Source: Gammaproteobacteria bacterium (GTDB lineage Bacteria; Pseudomonadota; Gammaproteobacteria; CAMYNG01). Taken from it: a stretch of DNA of 35,682 nt. How positions within the stretch are numbered: position 1 is the first letter of the stretch; every line of letters starts with the position of its first letter. Positions 24,354 through 32,994 of the stretch are shown piece after piece. The position numbers and the translations under genes were made by a program. The notes below the pieces were generated by a model. That model searched no databases and was not told the DNA's origin. It worked only from the letters and a program-made list of their open reading frames with translations. The stretch covers positions 1-35,682 of the forward strand of contig DRKU01000111.1 in the NCBI GenBank assembly GCA_011051615.1, written 5' to 3'.

Positions 24354-25925
24354 TCAGTCGCCGTCACTGACGATGGGCAGATCGAACCAGAAGTCCGCCC
24401 CTTCACCGGGGCGGGAAACGAAACCGATGCGCCCATCGTGCTCGCGCAGGATGGCACGCGCGATATACAGACCCAGCCCCGTGCCGCGGATCGCATGCTG
24501 GCGTTCGCCGCCGGACTGCTCGAAGGCACGAAACAGGCGCGACTGGAACTCCGGCGGGATCCCCTCGCCGTGATCGGTCACCGTGACCCTGACCCGTTTG
24601 CCAATGCGGCGGATGCCGATGTTGATCCGATCCCCTTTCGCACCATACTTGACGGCATTGGAAAGCAGGTTGGCCAACACCTGCTCCATGCGTTGCGGAT
24701 CCACGTGCACGCGCACATTCGGGATCTCTTCGTCGAGGTGAAAACTGGCACCGAAGCGCCGTGCGTAATCGCCGTAACTGGCGATGGCCTGCTCCGCGAT
24801 GGTCGCAATGGGTACGTCTTCCTTCTTGAACACCATCTTGCCGGCACCGAGCTTCTGCAGGTCCAGCAGATCATCCACCAGCAGTCCAAGGTACTCGGCG
24901 TTACGCAAGGCCATTGCCGACATCTCGCGGGTCTTGGGATTCAGTTCGCCGGTGACCTCGTTGGTCAACAGACCCAGCGTACCGCGTATGGCGGTCAGTG
25001 GCGTACGCAATTCATGACTCACCAGTGACACGAACTCGTCCTTGCTCTTCTCCGCGCGAATACGCCGCTGTGCCTCCAGCCACAGCAATCGCACCGTCAC
25101 CAGGATCACGAGCAGGAAGATGGTAAAGATCAACAGCGATTCTACGATGATACGTTGCTGCTCGGTGGCAAACAGGCCGGGCTGGTGCAGGTCGACCACG
25201 TGCCAGCGCGTACCACTGACGGGGATGGCGGCGAGCATGCGCGCCAGTTCGTCTTCCTGCAGTCGGTAGTCCAGGCGTGGCCAGTTGATGCGCGCGCCAT
25301 CGGGGGTGATCTCGATGAGGTTTTGCGCCTCCATGTCGATGAGCAACAACTGGTGACCGGGGATCTGGCGCACCCTCAACAACTGGCCAAGGTAGTCGGC
25401 GGAAAAGCTGATGAAGAACAGGCCGCTGGCCCCGTCCTTCTGCCACGGCGACATGATATCGAAATGATAGACCACCGGGTTGGGATGCACGCGTACCGAA
25501 TGTCTCCCGGTTTCAAGCAGAAGACGCGCATCGTCGAGACAGAGATCACCGATCAGGCCGTCGAAATCGTCCCACAGCGGATTGCCCCCGGCATCGAGGA
25601 TAGTGATGGCAAACAGATCGGGGAAAAAGCGATGCGCCCGTTGTTCCAGGAAGGCCGCGATACTCTCGACATCGACAGGTCGTGAGCGCATGGCGGTAAC
25701 CTGGTCGAGATGCTCCTCGGTAAACAGGGTCACCATGCGATGGCGTTCACGAATGAACTGCGCCACCTCGGTAGCCACACCGAGCGCCACGGTCTCGGCA
25801 TTGGTCTTCTGGAACTGGCGGTACTGCTGGTAACGGTGAACACCGTTGTAGACCAGCGTTGCGGCCACCAGGATCAGAAACACGATGGCCGCGTACAAAG
25901 TCAGACGTGTAGTGCGATCTCTCAC
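24354..25925 (-). CDS. Orphan membrane sensor histidine kinase
   Basis: A 523-aa hybrid-free sensor kinase. TM1 about 7-27 and TM2 about 260-284 flank a periplasmic sensor domain of about 230 residues, probably of the double-Cache type (strands such as DLFAITILDAGGNPLWDDF and HFDIMSPWQKDGASGLFFISF). The cytoplasmic part has the H-box SHELRTPL (His about 303), the N-box NLLSNAVKYG, the G1 box DHGEGIP and G2 box GTGLGLYIA. It autophosphorylates on that His in response to an external cue. No response regulator is adjacent, so the partner is elsewhere. It starts 52 bp after the ilvD stop, in the same direction. Confidence 0.92.
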   Translation of the reverse strand: MRDRTTRLTLYAAIVFLILVAATLVYNGVHRYQQYRQFQKTNAETVALGVATEVAQFIRERHRMVTLFTEEHLDQVTAMRSRPVDVESIAAFLEQRAHRFFPDLFAITILDAGGNPLWDDFDGLIGDLCLDDARLLLETGRHSVRVHPNPVVYHFDIMSPWQKDGASGLFFISFSADYLGQLLRVRQIPGHQLLLIDMEAQNLIEITPDGARINWPRLDYRLQEDELARMLAAIPVSGTRWHVVDLHQPGLFATEQQRIIVESLLIFTIFLLVILVTVRLLWLEAQRRIRAEKSKDEFVSLVSHELRTPLTAIRGTLGLLTNEVTGELNPKTREMSAMALRNAEYLGLLVDDLLDLQKLGAGKMVFKKEDVPIATIAEQAIASYGDYARRFGASFHLDEEIPNVRVHVDPQRMEQVLANLLSNAVKYGAKGDRINIGIRRIGKRVRVTVTDHGEGIPPEFQSRLFRAFEQSGGERQHAIRGTGLGLYIARAILREHDGRIGFVSRPGEGADFWFDLPIVSDGD

Positions 25926-25977
25926 CCGCCCATCACGTCATCATCGCGGCATCCGTGTGCCGGCGCACACAAACGAG

Positions 25978-27657
25978 CTACTCATCAGTAACACAACCCT
26001 GCGAGGCATCCTTGACGTTCTTGATGTACTTGTAGAGGGTACCGCGTGTCGCCTTGTAGGGCGGCATCTGCCAGGCCGCGCGACGCGCCGCCAGTTCGGC
26101 CTCGTCGAGTTCCACGTCGAGGGTGTTCTTCTCCGCATCGATACGAATGATATCGCCGTTGCGGATCAGGCCGATGGCCCCCCCTTCCTGGGCTTCGGGC
26201 ACCACGTGGCCGATGATGAAACCGTGTGATCCGCCGGAGAAACGCCCGTCGGTGATGAGCGCCACGTCGGCACCCAGCCCCGCGCCCATGATGGCCGAGG
26301 TGGGGGTCAGCATCTCCGGCATACCGGGCCCGCCCTTTGGCCCCTCGTAGCGGATAACAACCACGTCGCCCTTCTGGATCTCGTCGTTCTCCAGTCCCTT
26401 GAGCATGTCTTCCTCGCAATCGTACACGCGTGCAGGACCTTTGAACTGCAAGCCTTCCTTGCCGGTGATCTTGGCCACCGAACCACCCGGCGCGAGGCTG
26501 CCACGGAGGATGCGGATATGACCGCTCTCCTTGATAGGTGCCTCCAGCGGCAGAATGACCTTCTGATCCTTCTTCAGCGGTGGCACATCGTCGAGGTTCT
26601 CCGCCAGCGTATGGCCGGTAACGGTCAGGCAATCGCCCTTGAGCAGATCCTTCTCCAGCAGATATTTCATCACCGCCGGAATGCCGCCGATGTTGTGTAC
26701 GTCTTCCATCACGTAACGTCCGCTGGGCTTGAGATCGGCAATGAAGGGAATGCGATCGGACACCGCCTGGAAATCATCGAGCCCCAGCGGTACGTCCACG
26801 GCGCGCGCCATGGCGATGAGGTGCAACACGGCATTGGTGGAACCACCCAGCGCCATGATCACCACCATGGCGTTTTCGAAGGCATCGCGCGTCATGATGT
26901 CGCGCGGCTTGATGTCGTGCCGGAGCAAGTTGCGGATCGCCGCGCCGGCACCGTGGCACTCGGCCAGCTTGCCGGGATCCTCGGCCGGCGTGGAGGAACT
27001 GTAGGGCAGGCTCATGCCCAGGGCCTCGATGGCGGAAGCCATGGTATTGGCGGTATACATGCCGCCGCAGGCGCCGGCGCCCGGGCAGGCATGACGCACG
27101 ATCTCGTGGCGCTCCTCTTCGTCGATCTTGCCGGCGATGAATTCGCCGTAACTCTGGAAGGCCGAAACGATATCGAGGGTGCGGTTCTTCCAGTGACCGG
27201 GACGGATGGTTCCGCCATAGACCATCAGCGCGGGGCGATTGACACGCGCCATGGCCATCATGACACCGGGCATGTTCTTGTCACAGCCGGGGATGGAAAT
27301 GTTGGCGTCATACCACTGCGCGCACATGACCGTCTCGATGGAGTCGGCAATGATGTCACGCGATTGCAGGGAGTAACTCATGCCGTCGGTGCCCATGGAA
27401 ATACCGTCGCTGACGCCGATGGTATTGAAACGCAGGCCGACCATACCGGCATCGGTAACACCCTTTTTGACCTCGGCGGCGAGATCATTGAGATGCATGT
27501 TGCAGGTATTGCCTTCCCACCATACGCTCGAGATCCCCACCTCGGCCTTGTTGAGGTCTTCATCGGACATACCCGTGCCATAGAGCATGGCCTGCGAGGC
27601 CCCCTGTGACGGGGGCTGGGTGATGTGGGCGCTGTACTTGTTCAACTTTTCGTTCAT
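25978..27657 (-). CDS. ilvD: Dihydroxy-acid dehydratase IlvD
   Basis: A 559-aa IlvD, dehydrating 2,3-dihydroxyisovalerate and 2,3-dihydroxy-3-methylvalerate in valine, isoleucine and leucine synthesis. The iron-sulfur ligands are Cys52 (GNTCNMH), Cys125 ([10 protein letters not shown]) and Cys197 ([12 protein letters not shown]), i.e. the three-Cys [2Fe-2S]-type arrangement. Other marks are [14 protein letters not shown] and the C-terminal [16 protein letters not shown]. Length is normal. The ATG at 27657 has GGAG seven bases upstream. It stands apart from other ilv genes and is followed by the sensor kinase. A GTGTGC/GCACAC hairpin without U-tract lies between them (25955-25970). Confidence 0.97.
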   Translation of the reverse strand: MNEKLNKYSAHITQPPSQGASQAMLYGTGMSDEDLNKAEVGISSVWWEGNTCNMHLNDLAAEVKKGVTDAGMVGLRFNTIGVSDGISMGTDGMSYSLQSRDIIADSIETVMCAQWYDANISIPGCDKNMPGVMMAMARVNRPALMVYGGTIRPGHWKNRTLDIVSAFQSYGEFIAGKIDEEERHEIVRHACPGAGACGGMYTANTMASAIEALGMSLPYSSSTPAEDPGKLAECHGAGAAIRNLLRHDIKPRDIMTRDAFENAMVVIMALGGSTNAVLHLIAMARAVDVPLGLDDFQAVSDRIPFIADLKPSGRYVMEDVHNIGGIPAVMKYLLEKDLLKGDCLTVTGHTLAENLDDVPPLKKDQKVILPLEAPIKESGHIRILRGSLAPGGSVAKITGKEGLQFKGPARVYDCEEDMLKGLENDEIQKGDVVVIRYEGPKGGPGMPEMLTPTSAIMGAGLGADVALITDGRFSGGSHGFIIGHVVPEAQEGGAIGLIRNGDIIRIDAEKNTLDVELDEAELAARRAAWQMPPYKATRGTLYKYIKNVKDASQGCVTDE

Positions 27658-27781
27658 GAAAAACTCCGCTAACTGGCATGCCCGGCCGCGCCGGCGACCG
27701 CAAGCCGCCTATTCTACACCAGGAAGCTGCCGCCGTTACCCGTCCCCGGCGGTCTCCGACCCGGTGCCTGGCAAGGGAAAA

Positions 27782-27844
27782 ATTGGCCGATTTTTGACCA
27801 AATTCACGCTCGGGACATCAACTTTGGGCGCCATTGGCCGATTT
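27782..27844. repeat. Direct repeat ATTGGCCGATTT, two copies 51 bp apart
   Basis: Perfect 12-bp copies at 27782-27793 and 27833-27844, between ilvD and slt. The second copy overlaps the -35 of the candidate slt promoter. The spacing is close to five helical turns, as for paired regulator sites. Confidence 0.4.
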
Positions 27845-27862
27845 CATACCTATTGTTATATA
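27834..27862 (+). promoter_or_regulatory. Candidate promoter of slt
   Basis: TTGGCC (27834-27839), a 17-bp spacer and TATATA (27857-27862), 70 bp before the slt start. Spacing is ideal; both hexamers are four of six. Confidence 0.45.
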
Positions 27863-27932
27863 GTGAAGACAGCGCCCCCGCAGCGCCTGCCATGGTGGCA
27901 CCGGCGGGCCACCCGGGCCGGGAAGGATGCAG

Positions 27933-29990
27933 ATGGTGATGTCGAAAACGGAAAACAACAAGCCCGCCCCCCCGCGACGAGGTCCCGGTAGCGGTGTGCT
28001 GGGCGGCATCCTGGTGCTACTACTGGGCCTGCTGGCGGTGCCGGCGGTACCCGCCGCCGTGGACGGCGCCACGCTGGTCAAACAACGCAAGCTCTATCCC
28101 GATGCACGCCACGCCCTGCGCCAGGGCAAGCTCAGGACCTACCGCCGTCTTGCGCGGCGCCTGCGCGACTACCCACTCTATCCCTACCTCGTCTACGCTG
28201 AACTGGACCGGCGTCTGGCGCGCGCGCGCAGCGAAGAAGTACTCGCCTTCCTGCAACACTATCCGGACACACCGCTGGCGGCGCGCCTGCACGGGCGCTG
28301 GCTCAAGACCCTCGCGCGGCAGGGCAAGTGGCGGACCTTCCTCAGGCACTATGCACCCAACGACGACCGCCTGCTGGGCTGCTATTACGGCCGGGCCCTG
28401 TACAAGACCGGTGAGAAACAACGCGCTTTCGAGATCATGGCCGAACTGTGGCCGACACCCAAATCGCTGCCGCGCGCCTGCGACCCGCTCATCAGGGCCT
28501 GGCACGCCACCGGCGCCATGCCCACCGAACTGGTCTGGCAGCGCATCCACCTGGCCATGCGCGCCAACCGCGTGCGCCTGGCCCGTCACCTGGCCCGCTA
28601 CCTGCCTGCCTCCCAGCGCCACTGGCTGACCCTGTGGCGCAAGGTGCGGCGCAACCCGCAACTGGAATTCAACGATCCGCGCATCCCGCGTGACCTGGAA
28701 GTGGCGCGCTGGATCCGCGTCGACAGCCTGGTGCGCCTGGCGCGCAAGGATGTCAGCGAGGCCGCACGACGCTGGCAGAACTGGCGCGAGCGTTACCCCT
28801 TCACCGACGTGGAACGCCAGCGCATCGAACGTCACCTGGCCCTGCGCCTGCTGCGCAGCGATGCCCCCAATGCCGCGCGCTGGCTGCGCACCCTGTCGCT
28901 GGCCGACGCCGACCCCAATGTCCACGAGTGGTATATCGTCTCCGCCCTGCGTGACGAGGACTGGGAGACCGCGCTGGGCTGGCTGGAACGCCTGCCGCGC
29001 GCCGATCAGCACAGTGAACGCTGGCGCTACTGGCGTGCCCGTGCGCTGGAGGCCACCGGCCGCCTGGAAGAGGCCCGCTCGGTCTTCCTCATCAATGTGC
29101 GCAGCCGCAGTTACTACGGTTTCCTGTCCGCCGACCGCGCCGGCCTGCCCTACCAGTTCGGCAGCCAGCCGCTGAGTTTCAGCCAGGCCGAGCTCTCCGG
29201 GCTGCTGGCCGATGCGGCCATCCTGCGCGCCCGCGAGCTGTATTTCGTCGGCGAGGTCGTCGATGCCCGCCGCGAATGGCGCCAGGCCATGGCGCGCCTG
29301 GATCGCAACCAGCTGCTGCGCGCCGCCCAGCTCGCCGATCAGTGGGGCTGGCACGACCGCGCCATCGCCACCTTCGGCCAGGCCCAGTACTGGGACGACC
29401 TGGAGCGCCGCTTCCCGCTCGCCCACCGCGAACTGGTGATGCGCCAGGCCCGCCGCCACAAGGTAGACCCGGCGTGGGCCTTCGCCATCATCCGCCAGGA
29501 GAGCGCCTTTACCGAGGATGCCCGTTCCCATGCCGGGGCGCTGGGACTGATGCAACTGCTGCCGCGCACCGCACGCCAGCTGGCGCGCTCCCTGCGCATG
29601 CGCTGGCGGGGCTGGGGAGACCTGCTCAATGCACGCACCAATGTGCGCCTCGGCATCGGCTATCTCAGGCGGGTGCGGGACCGCTTCCACGGCAACAAGG
29701 TGCTGGCCACAGCGGCCTATAACGCGGGGGGGCAGCGGGTTCGCCGCTGGCTGCCGGAGAGCGGCAGCATGGCCGCCGACGTGTGGATTGAGACGGTGCC
29801 CTTCAACGAGACCCGCAATTACCTCAAGCGAGTACTCACTTACACCATCATCTATGAAGAACGGCTGGGGCGCATCCCCACACCCCTGCTGGAACGCATG
29901 CATCCCATCAGCGCTTCCCCGCTGGCCGCGGCGGAGGTACCCGGAGCACGCCCGGGCCGGCATGGAAACCTGCTGCTCGCCGCCCACTGA
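27933..29990 (+). CDS. slt: Soluble-type lytic transglycosylase (Slt70-like)
   Basis: A 685-aa exported murein transglycosylase that cleaves the MurNAc-GlcNAc bond forming 1,6-anhydro-MurNAc. Order: N-terminal hydrophobic signal (GVLGGILVLLLGLLAVPAV) with a basic stretch before it, a long helical-repeat superhelix (U-shaped, Arg/Leu-rich, about 45-480), and the C-terminal Slt domain with the catalytic Glu in IIRQESAF (about residue 523), then GLMQLLPRTA and AAYNAGGQRVRRW. Start: ATG at 27933, six bases after GGAAGG; the ATGs at 27927 and 27939 are alternatives with poorer spacing. Monocistronic; the next gene is convergent. Confidence 0.93.
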   Translation: MVMSKTENNKPAPPRRGPGSGVLGGILVLLLGLLAVPAVPAAVDGATLVKQRKLYPDARHALRQGKLRTYRRLARRLRDYPLYPYLVYAELDRRLARARSEEVLAFLQHYPDTPLAARLHGRWLKTLARQGKWRTFLRHYAPNDDRLLGCYYGRALYKTGEKQRAFEIMAELWPTPKSLPRACDPLIRAWHATGAMPTELVWQRIHLAMRANRVRLARHLARYLPASQRHWLTLWRKVRRNPQLEFNDPRIPRDLEVARWIRVDSLVRLARKDVSEAARRWQNWRERYPFTDVERQRIERHLALRLLRSDAPNAARWLRTLSLADADPNVHEWYIVSALRDEDWETALGWLERLPRADQHSERWRYWRARALEATGRLEEARSVFLINVRSRSYYGFLSADRAGLPYQFGSQPLSFSQAELSGLLADAAILRARELYFVGEVVDARREWRQAMARLDRNQLLRAAQLADQWGWHDRAIATFGQAQYWDDLERRFPLAHRELVMRQARRHKVDPAWAFAIIRQESAFTEDARSHAGALGLMQLLPRTARQLARSLRMRWRGWGDLLNARTNVRLGIGYLRRVRDRFHGNKVLATAAYNAGGQRVRRWLPESGSMAADVWIETVPFNETRNYLKRVLTYTIIYEERLGRIPTPLLERMHPISASPLAAAEVPGARPGRHGNLLLAAH

Positions 29991-30035
29991 ACCAGCCTGG
30001 AACCCCGATGCCACACGGGGGCGGGCAGCACCCGA

Positions 30036-30389
30036 TCAGGCCGTCACCAGGTCGGAACCTGCAATGTCCGCGTCGTGGCGCTGCAGCCAGCGGGCCGCCT
30101 CCGCGCGGGTATAGAAGCGCCCGTTGCGCACGAAGCCTGCCTCCACCTGCCTGGCCACGGCCATGACGTGGCCATCCGCACTGCGACGCACCACCAGTTC
30201 CGCGGGCAGGCCATCGAGGACATGCACCGGAGCCGGGCGGCCATCGGCATGGCAGGAGGGGTAGACCGTGCCCGTACGGGTATCTCGGTAGGCGGGCACA
30301 AAGCCGAGGTGCTGGTTTTCACGGCTGATACCGCCCGTCCCCATGTAATCGAGGGTCTGATCGGCCAACTTTCTGCGACTAAGGCTCAT
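30036..30389 (-). CDS. Conserved hypothetical protein (117 aa)
   Basis: A 117-aa soluble protein, MSLSRRKLADQTLDY..., ending LVTA. It has a loop-rich N-terminus (YMGTGGISRENQHLGFVPAYRDTRTG, shown in parts) with likely strands, then GLPAELVVRRSADGHVMAVARQVEAGFVRNGRFYTRAEAARWL, a helix-strand tail. Two His and one Cys (YPSCHADG) are near the middle. I do not recognise the domain. The start is the ATG at 30389. It converges on slt with 45 bp between the stops. Confidence 0.62.
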   Translation of the reverse strand: MSLSRRKLADQTLDYMGTGGISRENQHLGFVPAYRDTRTGTVYPSCHADGRPAPVHVLDGLPAELVVRRSADGHVMAVARQVEAGFVRNGRFYTRAEAARWLQRHDADIAGSDLVTA

Positions 30390-30549
30390 ACGACTTGCTT
30401 CGGTGCCAGGGTGGTCCTGTACCAGTTAGCGGCCAGCCTCGGCGGGCCGCCATAATCTATCCGGGTTAGTGCGTATACCGTGCCCGGCGGCTACAACCAG
30501 GCCGGTTTCGTCGGCCGGGTCACAGTTTTATCCTCCCGGCACGATGGAG

Positions 30550-30579
30550 TTCACAATCCCGCCCCGCGGCCCTTTAAAA
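30550..30579 (+). promoter_or_regulatory. Possible promoter of the 47-aa gene
   Basis: TTCACA (five of six -35 positions), an 18-bp spacer and a weak -10 TTAAAA, 64 bp before the start codon. Confidence 0.25.
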
Positions 30580-30643
30580 GTCCCCCGCGGAGACGATAAA
30601 CAGGTATCTGACACGACACACCCCCTGTCCTGGAGGTCCGGAT

Positions 30644-30787
30644 ATGATCACGTTCGTCTACGCCCTGTCGCTGGGTATCGCCTTTTTCGCCTTTGGCTAC
30701 TATCTGGGCAACCAGGTGGGTCGAACCGAACACATCCGGCGGCGCCTCGAGCGCGTACGCGTCAATCGCTTTCACCACCAGTCCTGA
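30644..30787 (+). CDS. Small single-span membrane protein (47 aa)
   Basis: Too short for the ORF track. ATG at 30644 follows TGGAGG (a strong ribosome site) at seven bases. The translation MITFVYALSLGIAFFAF... has one membrane helix (about 3-21, ending YYLGNQ) and then a strongly basic C-terminal tail (RTEHIRRRLERVRVNRFHHQS, in parts) of about 20 residues with seven Arg. The likely topology is N-out, basic tail in. A Rho-independent terminator 59 bp downstream makes it a single-gene unit. Such proteins often act as small partners of membrane complexes or bind RNA or phospholipid by the basic tail, but no function is known. The longer frame 30469..30993 in the track is a different frame and is not supported. 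Confidence 0.7.
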   Translation: MITFVYALSLGIAFFAFGYYLGNQVGRTEHIRRRLERVRVNRFHHQS

Positions 30788-30845
30788 GGGATAGCCCGCC
30801 CGGCCATCGGGCAACCACAGGGCACACCCTCCTGTCACACCGCCG

Positions 30846-30869
30846 CGGGACCATCAGGTCCCGTTTTTT
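30846..30869 (+). terminator. Rho-independent terminator after the 47-aa gene
   Basis: CGGGACC-ATCA-GGTCCCG, a perfect 7-bp stem with a 4-nt loop, then six T. Confidence 0.9.
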
Positions 30870-30991
30870 GTTTCCCCCGTCCCGTCTCCTTCCGGTTTCA
30901 ACCGGAAAATCGCCTCCCGCGACCATCAGGGGACTGCAGTGCTTCCCTCAGCCCCCCTCACCATGGCAAAAATATAGGTCACAAAACGATT

Positions 30992-31024
30992 AATATCAAG
31001 TAGTTATAGCTATTACTTGATATT
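30992..31024. promoter_or_regulatory. 33-bp inverted repeat over the 51-aa gene promoter
   Basis: AATATCAAGTA and TACTTGATATT are perfect 11-bp arms around GTTATAGCTAT, whose ATAGCTAT core is itself palindromic. The right arm contains the -35 of the candidate promoter. This looks like an operator; the regulator is not evident. The CRP/FNR-type TTGAT-N4-ATCAA order is reversed here, so an FNR site is not claimed. Confidence 0.55.
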
Positions 31025-31045
31025 TTTTATAAGAACAGCTATATA
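31017..31045 (+). promoter_or_regulatory. Sigma-70 promoter of the 51-aa gene
   Basis: TTGATA (31017-31022), a 17-bp spacer and TATATA (31040-31045; TATAAC two bases on also fits), in an A/T-rich tract unlike the rest of the window. The start codon is 27 bp downstream of the -10. CAGCTATATAACTG (31037-31050), a near-palindrome, covers the -10. Confidence 0.6.
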
Positions 31046-31072
31046 ACTGCTTAAATACATGGGGGAATCATC

Positions 31073-31228
31073 ATGAATGTTGAATTGCCGACCTACGAGG
31101 TCCAGGAATTGAGCCTGGAGGAAGTCATGAGCCAGCTTGCGCCCCGGGACCAGTCCTCGGCCAACGACTCCCAGCTACATGACGCCCTGAATTTCGAAGA
31201 ACTGGCCCTGCTGCTGCAGGCCAGCTAA
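31073..31228 (+). CDS. Small acidic protein (51 aa), unrecognised
   Basis: Too short for the ORF track. ATG at 31073, seven bases after GGGGGA. The 51-aa product (MNVELPTYEVQELSLEEV..., ending LNFEELALLLQAS) is acidic with no Cys, Trp or membrane segment; two short amphipathic helices are likely (LSLEEVMSQL and FEELALLLQ). The strong promoter within a 33-bp inverted repeat, and a perfect terminator 31 bp after the stop, show a dedicated single-gene transcription unit. It could be a small regulator, a signal-peptide precursor or an RNA with a short ORF. It has a leader-peptide-like composition (an LSLEE motif), but no RiPP maturation genes are near. The convergent neighbour is rsd. Function unknown. 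Confidence 0.72.
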   Translation: MNVELPTYEVQELSLEEVMSQLAPRDQSSANDSQLHDALNFEELALLLQAS

Positions 31229-31259
31229 CGGTAACGGTCTCTCTCCCTCCTGAGACCCT

Positions 31260-31293
31260 CCCGCAACGGGCGCATGCCCGTTGCGGGTTTTTT
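31260..31293 (+). terminator. Rho-independent terminator after the 51-aa gene
   Basis: CCCGCAACGGGC-GCAT-GCCCGTTGCGGG, a perfect 12-bp stem with a 4-nt loop, then six T. Confidence 0.93.
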
Positions 31294-31401
31294 ATGCCCG
31301 GGTGTGCGCCAGACAGGCACAGGCAAGACCCGCACACGACGGCTCCGTCTATTTCTGAGTAATTTACCTGGAAAAGGCGGGGTTCCCGGCCCCCACGGGC
31401 A

Positions 31402-31866
31402 TCAGGTACCGCGTCCGGAACTCTGCAGGGCCTGGATGAGCTGGTCTTCCATCTGGATGCGATCGGCGAGTACTTCGCCCAGCTTCGAGAGATCCTCGGC
31501 CAGACTGGCCAGATTGCTGCAATGGTCCTCGCAGTCGTACTCGTCGTTGAAATCGAGGATCCTGGTGGTGGTGGCGGCAATGCTGGGGTAGATGCGGTTG
31601 GCCACCTCGAGGACGGCCTTGCGCCGTTCCTTGCCTTCCTCGAAAAAACGATAGAGCTGGAAATGGGCGCTGGCGGTATAGTCCACCAGGGCTTCGCAGA
31701 ACTCCTGCAGGGCCAGCTGCACGTTTTCCTCGGCCTTGAAGGGCCGCATATCCACCAGCTGGTTGAGCAGCGTCAGGGTCTCGGTGCGGCTCTCCAGCAG
31801 CGTATGCAAATCGCCCAGTGATTTACCGCGTCGTTCGTCGCGTGCCTGATCTAACTGTACCGACAT
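31402..31866 (-). CDS. rsd: Rsd/AlgQ anti-sigma-70 regulator
   Basis: A 154-aa all-helical protein, near the 158 aa of E. coli Rsd. Matching stretches are LALQEFCEALVDYTASAHFQLYRFFEEG (in part; E. coli has DFCQSLVDYLSAGHFSIYE), RIYPSIAATTTRILDFNDEY and LGEVLADRIQMEDQLIQAL. Rsd binds region 4 of the housekeeping sigma factor and favours stationary-phase sigma; in Pseudomonas the AlgQ form affects alginate and siderophore genes. The ATG at 31866 has GGGAGAGG upstream. It is monocistronic and convergent to the 51-aa gene. Confidence 0.9.
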   Translation of the reverse strand: MSVQLDQARDERRGKSLGDLHTLLESRTETLTLLNQLVDMRPFKAEENVQLALQEFCEALVDYTASAHFQLYRFFEEGKERRKAVLEVANRIYPSIAATTTRILDFNDEYDCEDHCSNLASLAEDLSKLGEVLADRIQMEDQLIQALQSSGRGT

Positions 31867-31964
31867 CCTGCCTCTCCCTTTGAACCACTTCCGGTTAAAT
31901 AGCGTCCCGATGAAGCCCCTTTATGCCCTATTTCGCCCCCGGAATTCAAGCCCGCCGCGCCGGC

Positions 31965-32885
31965 TCACGGCTCGGCGGACTCGGTGACCGTCTCCGACCG
32001 GCGCCGCCAGCTGCGCGCCAGCAGCTCCCATTCGAAGACCAGCAGACCGAACAGGATCAACGCCGCGCCAGCGAGGCGCTCACCGGGGATCACCTCGTCG
32101 GCAAGCAGGTAGCCCAGCAACAGGGCCAGCACCGGCGTGATCAAGGGAATCAGGGCCATGCGCCCGGCCTCCAGGTGCCGCAGGGCATAGAAGAACAGCA
32201 CGAAACCCAGCGCTGAACCAAACACACCGAGATAGACGATGGCACCGATGGCCCGTGGCGGTGGTGCCTCGGGCAGCACGCCACCCGCCAGCCACCAGGT
32301 GAGCAGCAGCGCCGGCGTGGAGACCAGCAGGCCGCCGGTGGTCCCGGTCACCGCCGGCAGACCCGCGCCAATGCCCTTGACCAGCACCATACTCATTGAA
32401 TGCAGGAAGGTGGCCAGCAGTACCGCTGCCATGCCCCACAGGGCCTGGGGTTCCAGGTGTGTGGCAAACAGATCGTGGCCGAAGACCACCACCAGGCCTG
32501 CGATCCCCAGCGCCACACCCAGCAGGCGCGGCAGGGTACCGATACGTTCGCCCAGCCACAGGGCGGCCATGACACCGGTGAAGATGGGTGTCATGCCGAA
32601 GATCACCGACACCAGACCGGAGGGAATGAACTGCGCGCCCCAGTAGACACTGGTCATGGCGCCGTAGATGGCCACGCCACTGGCAAGATAGGTCTGCACC
32701 GCCTTGCGATGCCACGGCAGGCGCCCGCGCAACAGGCGCAGCACGGCATAGCACAGCAACACGCCGATGAGCATGCGCGCACTGATGGCGAACAGGAATC
32801 CGATCCCCTCGCTGCTCCACTTGATCGCCAGGGGCGTGGTGGACCAGATCAGGATCACGCCGACAAAAGCCGCCGGTACAGACAT
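31965..32885 (-). CDS. DMT-superfamily (EamA) permease
   Basis: A 306-aa inner-membrane permease with ten hydrophobic helices in two EamA repeats (first: FVGVILIWSTTPLAIKW; second starts near LWGMAAVLLATFLHSMSMVLVKG), with the usual G-E-R loops (ALWLGERIGTLPRLLGV, YLLADEVIPGERLAG). Family members mostly export amino acids or other small metabolites. The ATG at 32885 follows AGGGAGG; the ORF-track start at 32921 is inside the terminator region. Upstream lies a minus-strand terminator, and beyond that a 30-codon ORF, so leader attenuation is possible. Confidence 0.9.
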   Translation of the reverse strand: MSVPAAFVGVILIWSTTPLAIKWSSEGIGFLFAISARMLIGVLLCYAVLRLLRGRLPWHRKAVQTYLASGVAIYGAMTSVYWGAQFIPSGLVSVIFGMTPIFTGVMAALWLGERIGTLPRLLGVALGIAGLVVVFGHDLFATHLEPQALWGMAAVLLATFLHSMSMVLVKGIGAGLPAVTGTTGGLLVSTPALLLTWWLAGGVLPEAPPPRAIGAIVYLGVFGSALGFVLFFYALRHLEAGRMALIPLITPVLALLLGYLLADEVIPGERLAGAALILFGLLVFEWELLARSWRRRSETVTESAEP

Positions 32886-32917
32886 GGTGAGAACCTCCCT
32901 TTGCGTCTGTCTGTGAG

Positions 32918-32952
32918 GCAAAAAGAAAGGCCGCAGTTTTTACCCTGCGGCC
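32918..32952 (-). terminator. Rho-independent terminator (possible attenuator)
   Basis: On the minus strand GGCCGCAG - 8 nt - CTGCGGCC, a perfect 8-bp stem, followed by TTTCTTTTTGCC. It lies between the 30-codon ORF and the EamA gene: either the terminator of the DUF2835 transcript or an attenuator in the EamA leader. Confidence 0.75.
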
Positions 32953-32994
32953 CTTCGGTGAATAAACCTGTTTAGCTGTTATTCAAACGCCAGT

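Noticed and set aside
26518-27609. 363-aa plus ORF
   Set aside because: Antisense shadow of ilvD.
28020-30014. 664-aa minus ORF
   Set aside because: Antisense shadow of slt, which has a clear Slt catalytic domain; the frame stays open owing to high GC.
30992-31024. FNR/CRP site in the 33-bp inverted repeat
   Set aside because: The half-sites are in the reverse order (ATCAA...TTGAT) with too long a spacer.
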